This document shows, piece after piece, positions 25,361-33,153 of a stretch of DNA of 47,053 nt. This DNA is from Victivallales bacterium (GTDB taxonomy: Bacteria; Verrucomicrobiota; Lentisphaeria; Oligosphaerales; Oligosphaeraceae), in assembly GCA_017964325.1 (NCBI GenBank), contig JAGCSE010000273.1, positions 1 through 47,053 on the forward strand, read 5' to 3'. Position 1 is the first letter of the stretch, and every line of letters begins with the position of its first letter. The translations under genes were made by a program, and so were the position numbers. Under the pieces are notes generated by a model that saw only the letters and a list, made by a program, of their open reading frames with translations, was not told the DNA's origin and did no database searches.

Positions 25361-27604
25361 TTATTCTTCACCCAGCACAGGTTCTTCATTGAACCAGTCG
25401 ATCATTTCCTTAGGCAGTGCGCTGATTTCAATGATCTGGCCATGTTCACCGTTGGGCATTTCCATGCGGTCACCTAACTTACGGCCAATGAGCAACTTGC
25501 CAAGCGGAGTCTCGAAGGAAATCATATTACGCGTCGGAATCGTGTCCAAAAGCCCCAACACATAGTACATCTCCTGACGACCGCCGGAGAATTTAACCGT
25601 GACAGCACTGCCGAGAACAACCGTATCTGAAACTTCGACATCGTGGAAATCCGTGCCGCGCAAATCCACCAGACTGCTTTCGTACTGCTTACGTGTCTTG
25701 CCGAGCAGGGCCTGCTGTTCCTTCGCGAACTTGTATTCGGAATTTTCACGCAAGTCACCAAGGCTGCGGGCATGCTCCAACGCGTCCGCATTGGCCGGTA
25801 TCTGTTCTTCGACAAGATTTTTGAGTTCCAACTGGCGTTTCTTGAGGCTCCTCCAGCTCGTAATACGCGGCAGGGCGACGTGCTGCTGGATGGCTTTGCG
25901 CTCTTCCACTAGATGTTTGTATTCAGGATACAAGCGGATAATCTTCACTTCGAGGCTCTGGCGGTCTCCTGCCTCCAGCAACGGCATGCGCTTGACACAG
26001 CGAACGAAATCCGTCACCTTTTCCTCGTCGCCATCATCCATTACCAACCGCTGGAATGACTCGTCGTTCATTAGCAAACGGAAGACATCGCGATGCGCCT
26101 TCAAATAGCTGCCTTTCACTTCCTTCTGCAATGTGCGGAACAGGAGGGGCGCATTTGTCAGATAACGCCGTTTCATATCATCTTTATCGGATTTCCAAAG
26201 CCAATACACCAAATCGGCCGAGACATCGCCCGCCGCGAGTGCATCCTCCACGCACTGTGTCAGCATGGCGCGCTCATTGGCATCCACAAGATTCCTTTCC
26301 GTGCTGGACCACAGGCGGCAAGGCATTTTCAGCGTCTGGATGATGAGATATTCCACGCCTTTGGCCTGTTTTGTCACAGCGAACCATGGCACGACCAGCT
26401 TGCCGGCAATCTTGTCGCTCGCCTCCACGAACAACGCATCGTTTTCCCAAACCACTGCCTTCTGCTCCGCCAGACTGGCGATCGCCGTCGCAAAGCCAGG
26501 CTTCATCGACTCAGGCAACAGATGGGCGAGCATTGCAAGTCCCGCCGCAAACAACGGCACCATATCCTCACGGGCGACCGCGCCATTGAAAAGATTCAAC
26601 ACATTCGCCACATCCGCGTCTACCGAATCTTCGATTGCAGAAACCTGCTTCAACCGTTCGTTCAATTCGAGAAGGCTTCGGCTCTGCAACCAGCTCTTGG
26701 TTCCAGATATATCATTCTGCTCCGCAGGAGCGGCATTTCCATCTTCCGCCTTCGCGGTTGGTGCCACGCCAGACGTCAACGTCTTGTACTGCCCTTCGTT
26801 CATCACCAACGGCACAAGCAACGTCCTGCCGGGATTCAGCAACGGCGGCTGCGCACTGATAATGTGTTCGTTGATGTATGCCGTCATTGCGGCAAGTGAC
26901 GTCTTTTCAGGCTTTACACGCTTGTCAAGCCATTTCTGGACATCACAATCAACATCGATAATCATCAAATTGCAAAGGACATTGCGAAGCGTGAGAATCT
27001 GGTGTTCGACCTTTCTGTCGCCAGAATTTTTCTGCCCTGCCGTCTGCTGTTTAATGAATGCAATCTTCACCATGCTGTTCATTTCATTTATGGCTTCGAA
27101 ATAGCCGATGCCAAAGGAGTCCATGAAACAGTAGATTTTGTCCGCTTTTTCCTTCAAACGGGCGTTGACGGTCTGAATCGCTTCCAGAACCTTGAGATGC
27201 TTTCCAACCTTCAGAAGACTTTCAGTTGGTTTCTGCAGCCACAAGGCATCAACCAACCCATCGGGATTCTTCCAGCTTGCATAAACCTGCTTCACCCAAA
27301 TGGAATATAGATTGCGGTAAATCACACCGTCGAGCCCCGCCATCAGCATCGCACGAACGAGCGCCATCTCCGCAGCGTCCAACTGCTTCAAGGAAGCCCT
27401 CTCCGCAAATTTCTGCATTCCATCCTCCCAGATTTTACGGATGGAGCTATCCCAGCTTGAACAATCCGCCGGCTGGGCTTTCGTCAGTATCTCCGCCAGT
27501 TCACCGAGGGCGGAACCATCGGAAACTGCGGCGGCCTCAAAAAGTTTTTCAAGTTCATCCGTGCCAGTCAAATACGTGTTGGAGTCAACCATTTTCGTCA
27601 CCAT
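25361..27604 (-). CDS. greA: GreA-type elongation factor with long N-terminal extension
   Basis: A 747-residue protein. The last 155 residues are a complete GreA: coiled coil with tip GDLRENSEYKFAKEQQ (near residue 616), which keeps the Asp and Glu that hold the catalytic Mg2+ in RNA polymerase, then the FKBP-like domain (SDTVVLGSAVTVKF, ISFETPLGKLLIGRKLGD). GreA rescues backtracked polymerase by stimulating cleavage of the nascent RNA. Ordinary GreA is about 158 residues; here some 590 mostly helical residues precede it. Chlamydial GreA proteins of about 715 residues have the same layout, which points to the PVC superphylum. The extension has no recognised domain and is Leu/Ala/Glu-rich, perhaps helical repeats. 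ATG 27604 has AAGG only 1 nt away; Met5 at 27592 is an alternative start. Confidence 0.88.
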   Translation of the reverse strand: MVTKMVDSNTYLTGTDELEKLFEAAAVSDGSALGELAEILTKAQPADCSSWDSSIRKIWEDGMQKFAERASLKQLDAAEMALVRAMLMAGLDGVIYRNLYSIWVKQVYASWKNPDGLVDALWLQKPTESLLKVGKHLKVLEAIQTVNARLKEKADKIYCFMDSFGIGYFEAINEMNSMVKIAFIKQQTAGQKNSGDRKVEHQILTLRNVLCNLMIIDVDCDVQKWLDKRVKPEKTSLAAMTAYINEHIISAQPPLLNPGRTLLVPLVMNEGQYKTLTSGVAPTAKAEDGNAAPAEQNDISGTKSWLQSRSLLELNERLKQVSAIEDSVDADVANVLNLFNGAVAREDMVPLFAAGLAMLAHLLPESMKPGFATAIASLAEQKAVVWENDALFVEASDKIAGKLVVPWFAVTKQAKGVEYLIIQTLKMPCRLWSSTERNLVDANERAMLTQCVEDALAAGDVSADLVYWLWKSDKDDMKRRYLTNAPLLFRTLQKEVKGSYLKAHRDVFRLLMNDESFQRLVMDDGDEEKVTDFVRCVKRMPLLEAGDRQSLEVKIIRLYPEYKHLVEERKAIQQHVALPRITSWRSLKKRQLELKNLVEEQIPANADALEHARSLGDLRENSEYKFAKEQQALLGKTRKQYESSLVDLRGTDFHDVEVSDTVVLGSAVTVKFSGGRQEMYYVLGLLDTIPTRNMISFETPLGKLLIGRKLGDRMEMPNGEHGQIIEISALPKEMIDWFNEEPVLGEE

Positions 27605-27655
27605 GCCTTGTTAATTTTTTAAATTTATTTGAATATTTATTTAACTACAAATTTA

Positions 27656-28150
27656 TTAACGGTTTGTCTTCCGATAGTTGGATTCCACATGGGAAGCGAT
27701 TTTCCGCGCCTCCTGCTCGCTCCACAACGGCGGAATCATCACATAGCCGCTTTCATCGTATGGCGGAATGACCATCGTGCCGCAGACATATCCGTCAAGC
27801 AGAACCACCAGCGTCTGCCGTGCGTATTCCCCCGTCGCCTGCCGCCATACTCCAATGCCCTTGCGGTCCAACTGCAAACGTAGCCCCCATTTGCCATTGT
27901 CTCCAGGAACCAATTCCACCGCTCCAAAGAACGATGAATCCAATATGCGGAAACGACTGACAACATGGCCGTTTTTGCCAAGTACGTCATAAACAGGCTG
28001 AATCAGCTCCGTTTCGGGCGCAAACGCATCCCGCTTGACCTCCCTGTGCAGGCTCAGGCAGAACACAGGCGGCTCAAAATACGTGCATCCCGCACACAGC
28101 AACAATGGCAACAGTAGCCACAAGTTCTTAATTTTATTCATCTTATCCAT
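27656..28150 (-). CDS. Small lipoprotein of unknown function
   Basis: A 164-residue protein with a lipoprotein signal (NKIKNLWLLLPLLLCAGC) whose lipobox ends in Cys, so it should be lipid-anchored in the envelope. It has GGAG and a 6-nt spacing before ATG 28150. Only 3 nt separate it from the stop of the sigma-54 activator, so the two share an mRNA. No known domain is seen; the body is beta-rich with a Trp-Ser-Glu motif (PPLWSEQEARKIASHVESNYRK) at the end. Not recognised. Confidence 0.8.
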   Translation of the reverse strand: MDKMNKIKNLWLLLPLLLCAGCTYFEPPVFCLSLHREVKRDAFAPETELIQPVYDVLGKNGHVVSRFRILDSSFFGAVELVPGDNGKWGLRLQLDRKGIGVWRQATGEYARQTLVVLLDGYVCGTMVIPPYDESGYVMIPPLWSEQEARKIASHVESNYRKTNR

Positions 28151-28153
28151 AAA

Positions 28154-29620
28154 TCACTCCGTCTCGTCCAATTTCCTGTACAACGTTCCCTTGCTGATTC
28201 CAAGCATTTTCGCGGCCTTCTCCTTGTCGCCTCCACATTCGGTCAATACACGATTGATGTATTCACGTTCATATATCCGCAAAAACGCCTTCAGCGTCAT
28301 TCCCGCGCTCCGCGGAATATTACCCGATGCAACGTCAATTTCGTCCGTTTCATCTCCTCCGCCGTCATTCAACCGCAGTTCTTCGGAAGACGGACGCAGT
28401 TCGTCAGGCAAATCATAGACACTCAACGGAGTCCCCGCCTTTTCCGACAACGTCATAATGCGGCGAAGCGAGTTCTCAAGCTCGCGAACATTGCCAGGCC
28501 AATCAAGTTTGGACAACGCCTCTATAGCCTCGTCCGTAAATCCACCGAAACCACCGCCCTGCTCCGACGACCACTTTTCCGTAAAATATCGAATCAACAG
28601 TGGAATGTCACTGCGACGTTCGCGCAAGGCGGGCAACCGCAAAGGAAACGCACAAAGACGGTAATACAAATCTTCACGGAAACGGCCGTCTTTCATCCGC
28701 CGCTCCAAATCTTCGTTCGTCGCCGCCAGAACTCGCACATCTACTTTCGTTGCCGTCACACCGCCAACAGGACGGACAAGCGCGTCCTGCAAAACCCGTA
28801 GCAACGACCGCTGCATCTCAAGCGGAATCGAGCCGATTTCGTCCATGAACAGAGTTCCTCCATCCGCCGCCTGAAACAAGCCCTCTTTGTTTCGAACAGC
28901 CCCCGTAAATGCGCCTTTCACATGGCCGAACAACTCCGATTCCAGCAAATTGGCGGGTATCGCCGTGCAGTTGATGGCGACAAATGGACGAGACCGACGG
29001 TTGCTCAAACGATGTAACGATTTCGCAACCAACTCCTTGCCTGTTCCGCTTTCTCCGCGAATCAAGACGGACATATCCGTCCCCGCGACTTTTTCCATCT
29101 GCGAATACAACGCCTGCATCAGCGGATGCTCACCGATGATCAGTCCGTAATGCAATTCCGGCATCATTTGCGGCTTTGCTTCCGAAATCTCCTCCACTTT
29201 CGCCGCAACCGTCTCATCCGACTGTGTCACACCATCGTTGCCACGTGACTTCAGCCGTTCGCTTCTCGCCGCCAACACTTTCTCCAGCAACCGTACAGCC
29301 TCCTCCGAACGGACGGGACGAACCAGAAAACCAGCCGCGCCTTCCCCCAGAATATCCTTTCCCTCTTCTAAATCCGCATAGTCGATGACAACCACAACAT
29401 CCGCACTTTCCGTGTCATCCGCACGCTTTTTCAGCAACTCGCGCCCGAAAACCAAACCACAGACAACGACATCCCATGGTCCCGCATTCAGAATCTCGCC
29501 CTGAGCATCTTCTTCACCACATGATTTGACGCGGTATTCCAGGCTCCTGAACAAGCTCCGAAGGACGTCACTCAGATTTGTGTCGTCAACGGCTATCAGT
29601 ATCTTGGTTTTCATCGGCAT
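28154..29620 (-). CDS. NtrC-type sigma-54 activator with degenerate receiver
   Basis: A 488-residue regulator in the order receiver (1-120), linker, AAA+ domain (155-390), Fis-type helix-turn-helix (about 455-488). The AAA+ domain has Walker A GESGTGKE (189-196), the sigma-54 contact loop GAFTGA (236-241), and Walker B LFMDEIG. The HTH is KEKAAKMLGISKGTLYRKL. It should drive open-complex formation at -24/-12 promoters. In the receiver the acid pair D12-D13 is kept, but the phospho-acceptor position (usually the final Asp of DLVLLD) reads G55 in WDVVVCGLVFG, and the conserved Lys of the KP pair reads R101 in FLVRPV. It is thus unlikely to be phosphorylated in the usual way. No histidine kinase is adjacent; the next gene is a lipoprotein 3 nt away. 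Confidence 0.92.
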   Translation of the reverse strand: MPMKTKILIAVDDTNLSDVLRSLFRSLEYRVKSCGEEDAQGEILNAGPWDVVVCGLVFGRELLKKRADDTESADVVVVIDYADLEEGKDILGEGAAGFLVRPVRSEEAVRLLEKVLAARSERLKSRGNDGVTQSDETVAAKVEEISEAKPQMMPELHYGLIIGEHPLMQALYSQMEKVAGTDMSVLIRGESGTGKELVAKSLHRLSNRRSRPFVAINCTAIPANLLESELFGHVKGAFTGAVRNKEGLFQAADGGTLFMDEIGSIPLEMQRSLLRVLQDALVRPVGGVTATKVDVRVLAATNEDLERRMKDGRFREDLYYRLCAFPLRLPALRERRSDIPLLIRYFTEKWSSEQGGGFGGFTDEAIEALSKLDWPGNVRELENSLRRIMTLSEKAGTPLSVYDLPDELRPSSEELRLNDGGGDETDEIDVASGNIPRSAGMTLKAFLRIYEREYINRVLTECGGDKEKAAKMLGISKGTLYRKLDETE

Positions 29621-29645
29621 CGTTTTTTCTTATCCTTTTGTCTCC

Positions 29646-29651
29646 ATTATA
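29646..29651 (-). promoter_or_regulatory. Candidate -10 box of the activator gene
   Basis: The minus strand reads TATAAT here, 25 nt upstream of the activator's ATG at 29620. The 6-mer at a 17-bp distance is a poor -35 (GAGATT). AzlCD lies 150 bp upstream on the same strand, so this could be an internal promoter separating the two units. Confidence 0.35.
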
Positions 29652-29769
29652 ATGTATTGTCTCAAACCAATCTCGCAAGTCAACAATGCCCCACTATACC
29701 CAAAAAGAAAAATGATTTTTGAGCATAATGGACATTTTGTTTGTTCAATATGTTAAGATTGTGTTGAGA

Positions 29770-30108
29770 TCAGGCGAAGACCCATTGGAGCATCGTCATA
29801 TAGACAACCGTCGAAATGATGATGCTAAGAAGAGGATTGCGCCTCCAAAGATGCAGGGCAATACAGACGGCACAAGCGATTATTTCAGGCAAACCGTATG
29901 GGCGCGTCAGAATTTTCGTGTCGCGGAAGCAATAGACAACCAGCATGCAGATGACAGCGGGGCTGATGACGGAACCAAGATAGAGAATGACTTTCGGCGG
30001 CTTCTTGCTGCCGCCAAACGCCGCAAAAACAAAGCCACGAATAGCGTAAGTCACCAGAAACATGATAATTACAGCAGCCCAAAGGTATGACAGGGTGAGT
30101 TCAGGCAT
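29770..30108 (-). CDS. azlD: AzlD-type branched-chain amino acid transporter subunit
   Basis: A 112-residue membrane protein from ATG 30108, which has GGAG 9 nt upstream and overlaps the end of azlC by 8 nt; an in-frame ATG at 30129 is less likely. Three or four helices with the AzlD pattern (WAAVIIMFLVTYAIRGF, LYLGSVISPAVICMLVVYCF, LPEIIACAVCIALHLWRRNPLLSI) are seen. AzlD is the small partner of AzlC in exporters of branched-chain amino acids and their analogues. Confidence 0.85.
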   Translation of the reverse strand: MPELTLSYLWAAVIIMFLVTYAIRGFVFAAFGGSKKPPKVILYLGSVISPAVICMLVVYCFRDTKILTRPYGLPEIIACAVCIALHLWRRNPLLSIIISTVVYMTMLQWVFA

Positions 30109-30826
30109 GGCTGGTGTCTCCTTCTCCAATATTTATGGAATTTTCCAAACGGCTGCGGAGGGCCAGCAAGGCGATCAACCCGACGACTATGGAGGGAATC
30201 AGCATATTGGCGGGATAAACAAGCAGGCCGACGATGGCGCTGCACAGGCCGACAAGCGCAGGAACGCGGTTGGCCTTTGTCTTTAGCTGATCCAGAAGGA
30301 TGACCATGAACAGCGCCGTCATGGCGAAATCTATACCATTGGAATTAAAGGAGATAAGATGTCCTGCGACATTTCCTGCGATGACACCGACAATCCAATA
30401 GAGATGGTCGAACATCGCAATGAAAAAGCAATACGTTATGGAGTCTTCACCGTCGGGATGATTATCCGCAACTTCGAGAGCGAACGTCTCGTCCGTCAGC
30501 GTAAGAATCATGTAAAGCTTGAGCAGCAATGGGATATGCCGCCAGCGGTCGATAAGCGGAAGACCATAGAGGGCATAGCGGATGTTGATGCTCAAGGTGA
30601 GAATGGCGATGGTGAACAACGCCGTATGTTTTTTGAGCATATCGACGAGCAGAAACTGCAACGTACCTGAAACTGCGGTGGCACTGGTAAAAAAGGCCCA
30701 GAAGGCGCCAAGCTCTGTTTCCTTGGCCAACAGGACGCCACCAGCAAAACCCATCACGAGATAGCCCAGCATGACAGGAATGGAGGCTTTCCAAGAAGCT
30801 AATGCAACTGTTTTTGTGAATTTCAT
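30101..30826 (-). CDS. azlC: AzlC-type branched-chain amino acid exporter
   Basis: A 241-residue inner-membrane protein with the AzlC/YgaZ pattern: SIPVMLGYLVMGFAGGVLLA, SGTLQFLLVDML, NIRYALYGLPLI, TDETFALEV. AzlC with AzlD exports valine, leucine, isoleucine and analogues. The two genes overlap and stand alone on the minus strand between a serine hydrolase and the sigma-54 activator; no Lrp-type regulator is next to them. Confidence 0.88.
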   Translation of the reverse strand: MKFTKTVALASWKASIPVMLGYLVMGFAGGVLLAKETELGAFWAFFTSATAVSGTLQFLLVDMLKKHTALFTIAILTLSINIRYALYGLPLIDRWRHIPLLLKLYMILTLTDETFALEVADNHPDGEDSITYCFFIAMFDHLYWIVGVIAGNVAGHLISFNSNGIDFAMTALFMVILLDQLKTKANRVPALVGLCSAIVGLLVYPANMLIPSIVVGLIALLALRSRLENSINIGEGDTSHA

Positions 30827-30844
30827 GATTCTTATATCAATATT

Positions 30845-30878
30845 GCCGCGCTATGCGCGGCGGTCGCGCTGGAGCGCG
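30845..30878. repeat. Two tandem GC-rich hairpins, REP-like
   Basis: GCCGCGC (30845-30851) and GCGCGGC (30855-30861) form a perfect 7-bp stem with a TAT loop. CGCGC (30865-30869) and GCGCG (30874-30878) form a second stem with a TGGA loop. They fill most of the 67-bp gap between the serine hydrolase stop and azlC. No U-run follows on the minus strand, so an intergenic palindromic repeat is as likely as a terminator. Confidence 0.55.
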
Positions 30879-30893
30879 CCCCTTCCACTTGCT

Positions 30894-31952
30894 TCAAGCT
30901 TTTACTGGCCAATCGCGGTCAACAAAGTCGATGACTTTGTAAAACGCTTCCAGCGAGGCATTTGGATTGGCGAAAACGTTGCGCGTGAAGCCGATGGCAT
31001 AATGGCGTTTGCGGTCCAGAAGCCCTTGCGAACCACTCCAACCACTGTGCCCAATGATGCGGCTGACGTCATCGACCGGGCCGGATAGCATATAGCCTAG
31101 GCCAAAAAGCGCCCAATTGCCTCTCACCATTTCAAACGGGTCGTCGGGACTGCGCAACGGTTTGGCGGCATTGGCGACAGTGTCGCGATGAAGAAGGAGC
31201 CCTGTGTCGAGCGCCGCATAGTGTCGTGCGATGGAAAGGGCGTTGGACATGGCGCAGGATGCGGGATTGCAACAACGTCTAAAAAGCGGTTTGTTCATCC
31301 ATTCCAAGCCCGCCTTGTCGTAGCAGCTACCATCCTTGGCGGCAACAAGATACGCCGCGTTGCGCGATTCTTCGTCTCCCGCCCCATAATAGAAACGATC
31401 CATATCGGCCGGATTGGCCACAAGTTCGTTGAAAATCTGCGGAAAGTTCTTTCGTCCAAGCAGATGACAGATCATGCCGCCCACCAGCCAACCGTATGTG
31501 ACAGGGTGGTACTGTTGCTTTGTACCAATGGCGTAGGCAGGTCGCGCCTCAGCGATTTTCTCCGTCATCGTCCAGAAATCCGCCTGTTCCGCCTCCGTGG
31601 AAGACGGAACGATGTAAAGTCCACAACGATATGAAAGTATGTGCCAGACCTGCATATTCTCCTTTCCATTGCAGGCGAATTCGGGCCAGAAGTCACGGAC
31701 GTATGTGTCATAGTTGACAAGACCGCGTTCGACGAGGCGGTGAAATGCCGTTGAACAAGGAGCCTTGCCGGCGGAGTAGATTGGAAAAATCGTGTTTTCG
31801 TCAACCTTTTTCGTCTTTGTCCAGTCCGTCCACCCCGCATAGACGTTGACTTCCAGCTTGCCGTCAATGTAAAGCGCGGCTTGACAACCGCATTCCAGGT
31901 CTTGCTCGACGACGGCATTTAGGGCATTTTGTACTTTATCTTGAAGATCCAT
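30894..31952 (-). CDS. Cytoplasmic serine hydrolase, EstB/class C beta-lactamase fold
   Basis: A 352-residue protein without signal peptide. SxxK is in PIYSAGKAPCSTAFHRLVERG, the second motif Y-x-P in QQYHPVTYGWLVGGMICHLLG and the third in IIGHSGWSGSQG. The pattern fits EstB-type esterases with a beta-lactamase fold, which hydrolyse short-chain or acyl-sugar esters. A deacetylating role on imported oligosaccharides is possible but unproven. It shares the fold with the secreted protein at 14236-15282 but the sequences are clearly different. Its start lies 19 nt from the edge of CTAG array D, which seems to contain its promoter. Confidence 0.82.
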   Translation of the reverse strand: MDLQDKVQNALNAVVEQDLECGCQAALYIDGKLEVNVYAGWTDWTKTKKVDENTIFPIYSAGKAPCSTAFHRLVERGLVNYDTYVRDFWPEFACNGKENMQVWHILSYRCGLYIVPSSTEAEQADFWTMTEKIAEARPAYAIGTKQQYHPVTYGWLVGGMICHLLGRKNFPQIFNELVANPADMDRFYYGAGDEESRNAAYLVAAKDGSCYDKAGLEWMNKPLFRRCCNPASCAMSNALSIARHYAALDTGLLLHRDTVANAAKPLRSPDDPFEMVRGNWALFGLGYMLSGPVDDVSRIIGHSGWSGSQGLLDRKRHYAIGFTRNVFANPNASLEAFYKVIDFVDRDWPVKA

Positions 31953-31970
31953 GATGATTATCCATGCTTT

Positions 31971-32042
31971 CTAGATATTCTAGTGATTTTAGATAGTCTA
32001 ATATTTCTAAACAATCTAGCATTTCTAGGTCTTCCAGAAAAA
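31971..32042. repeat. CTAG array D, degenerate, 9-bp period, eight units
   Basis: Four-base cores fall every 9 bp at 31971 (CTAG), 31980 (CTAG), 31989 (TTAG), 31998 (CTAA), 32007 (CTAA), 32016 (CTAG), 32025 (CTAG) and 32034 (CCAG). The units have a YTAR core and tend to end in TT. The phase is exact although the units have diverged, so phase seems better kept than sequence. The array fills the gap between the terminator at 32038-32077 and the serine hydrolase start at 31952. Confidence 0.85.
31986..32014 (-). promoter_or_regulatory. Candidate sigma-70 promoter inside array D
   Basis: On the minus strand TTGTTT (32009-32014) and TAAAAT (31986-31991) are 17 bp apart. The predicted start would be near 31979, 27 nt before the ATG at 31952. 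A strong terminator precedes it, so the serine hydrolase needs a promoter somewhere in this 85-bp stretch. The -35 is only a half match. Confidence 0.4.
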
Positions 32043-32077
32043 AGGCGCACAGCATTCGTAAATGCCATGCGCCTTTT
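32038..32077 (-). terminator. Intrinsic terminator after barrel-protein gene
   Basis: GGCGCA (32044-32049) pairs with TGCGCC (32068-32073), extended by an A-run and T-run on the outside and by an inner GCATT/AATGC stem. On the minus strand six U residues follow the stem. It lies 33 nt after the barrel-protein stop. The plus-strand side also has TTTT, so it may work in both directions. Confidence 0.85.
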
Positions 32078-32109
32078 GATGATTCATTCAACAATCCAAT
32101 CTGTTCAGA

Positions 32110-32985
32110 TTAGAAGCTGAAGCTGAGCTTGATACCCCACAGGGTGTTCATGCCGCTCTTGCTGTTCGGGCTGCTTTCGGATTTCCAGACTTCGCGATAG
32201 TCGTGGTCGAGAACCCATGCCAACTGGGCGAAAGGACCGAAGGAGATGTTTTCGGTGATTTCGTAGGTAAGATCGGAAGACCAGACGAGGGTGGAGAGAC
32301 CATTCTTGTAGCTGTCGAGGAGGCCTTCTCTCTTGAGGTGATGGACGCCATCATAGCCGCCGCAGCGCCAACGACCGTTGGACCAGAAAAGCTCAAGGCC
32401 GTTGTTGAATTTCAGGTTGTCAATCAACGTAGCGGTGGACTTGACATAGATAGAAGCCTGCCATTCGTCGTTTTCATGATCCCAGCCGACCATGAAACCG
32501 GGTTTCCACGTGAAGGACTCGGTGACGGCGATTTTGCCGGTGCTGATATCAAGTTTAATCTTGCGTTCGGTTTCGCCGGGTTGCGGCCACTTCGTGCGTT
32601 TCGGGTAGTCCCAGTAGGTGTAGGACAAATCAAACGTCAAGCTATCAATGACTTCAAGGCCACCCAACGTATAGGCATAGCCAACCCAGTAATCCCATTC
32701 TTCGGGCTCATATTTGACTTTGGAGTCGCGGTTGTAGTCATTCCAGTCATTGGCGAACCATGTGCCAATGTAGATTTCGCCGGCTTCCCTGAGATTCCAC
32801 GTCAGGTTGATGTCGCCGAAGAGCATGCTCTCGGGGTTGATGACCCAACCATCGGAGAGGTAGCGGGAGCCATAGGAGAAGGAGATGTCAACTGACGGTT
32901 GCCACATGGGCTTTTCATCCTGGGCCATTGCCTGCACGCCAATCAGCATCATGGCGGCGAAGAGGCTGAACATTACTTTCTTCAT
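32110..32985 (-). CDS. Outer-membrane beta-barrel protein
   Basis: A 291-residue protein with signal peptide (MKKVMFSLFAAMMLIGVQAMA) and strong GGAGGA ribosome site. The mature part alternates polar and aromatic residues in strand-like segments (VDISFSYGSRYLSDGWVIN, FGDINLTWNL, GYAYTLGGLEVIDSLTFDLSYTYWDYP) and ends WGIKLSFSF with the C-terminal Phe typical of BAM-inserted barrels. It may be a porin-like or TIGR02001-type (Gcw_chp) barrel of 12-14 strands. It is transcribed alone, with a structured leader and its own terminator, which suits an abundant envelope protein. Cargo unknown. Confidence 0.8.
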   Translation of the reverse strand: MKKVMFSLFAAMMLIGVQAMAQDEKPMWQPSVDISFSYGSRYLSDGWVINPESMLFGDINLTWNLREAGEIYIGTWFANDWNDYNRDSKVKYEPEEWDYWVGYAYTLGGLEVIDSLTFDLSYTYWDYPKRTKWPQPGETERKIKLDISTGKIAVTESFTWKPGFMVGWDHENDEWQASIYVKSTATLIDNLKFNNGLELFWSNGRWRCGGYDGVHHLKREGLLDSYKNGLSTLVWSSDLTYEITENISFGPFAQLAWVLDHDYREVWKSESSPNSKSGMNTLWGIKLSFSF

Positions 32986-33018
32986 GATTTTTAATCCTCC
33001 ATTAGTGGTTTGATCGCT

Positions 33019-33051
33019 CCGGCGGTCTGCCGGTAGATTTTAATAAATCTA
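33019..33051 (-). promoter_or_regulatory. Two hairpins in the barrel-protein leader
   Basis: CCGGC/GCCGG (33019-33033, 5-nt loop) and TAGATTT/AAATCTA (33034-33051, 4-nt loop) lie back to back, 34 nt upstream of the ATG at 32985. They could stabilise the mRNA or gate translation, as in many porin leaders. No known riboswitch is recognised. Confidence 0.4.
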
Positions 33052-33153
33052 TACGTTTCTAAAACAATTTCAAATCTCAAGAGTCAAAAAAATGACAATT
33101 CTCCGCAAAAAGCAATGTTTTGGAAAGATTTTCACAGAGAATTGGCTACTATT

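Noticed and set aside
30894..31952. True beta-lactamase resistance gene
   Set aside because: The SxxK fold is shared by many esterases and peptidases. The protein has no signal peptide and no diagnostic KTG box, so antibiotic resistance is not supported. The same caution applies to 14236-15282.
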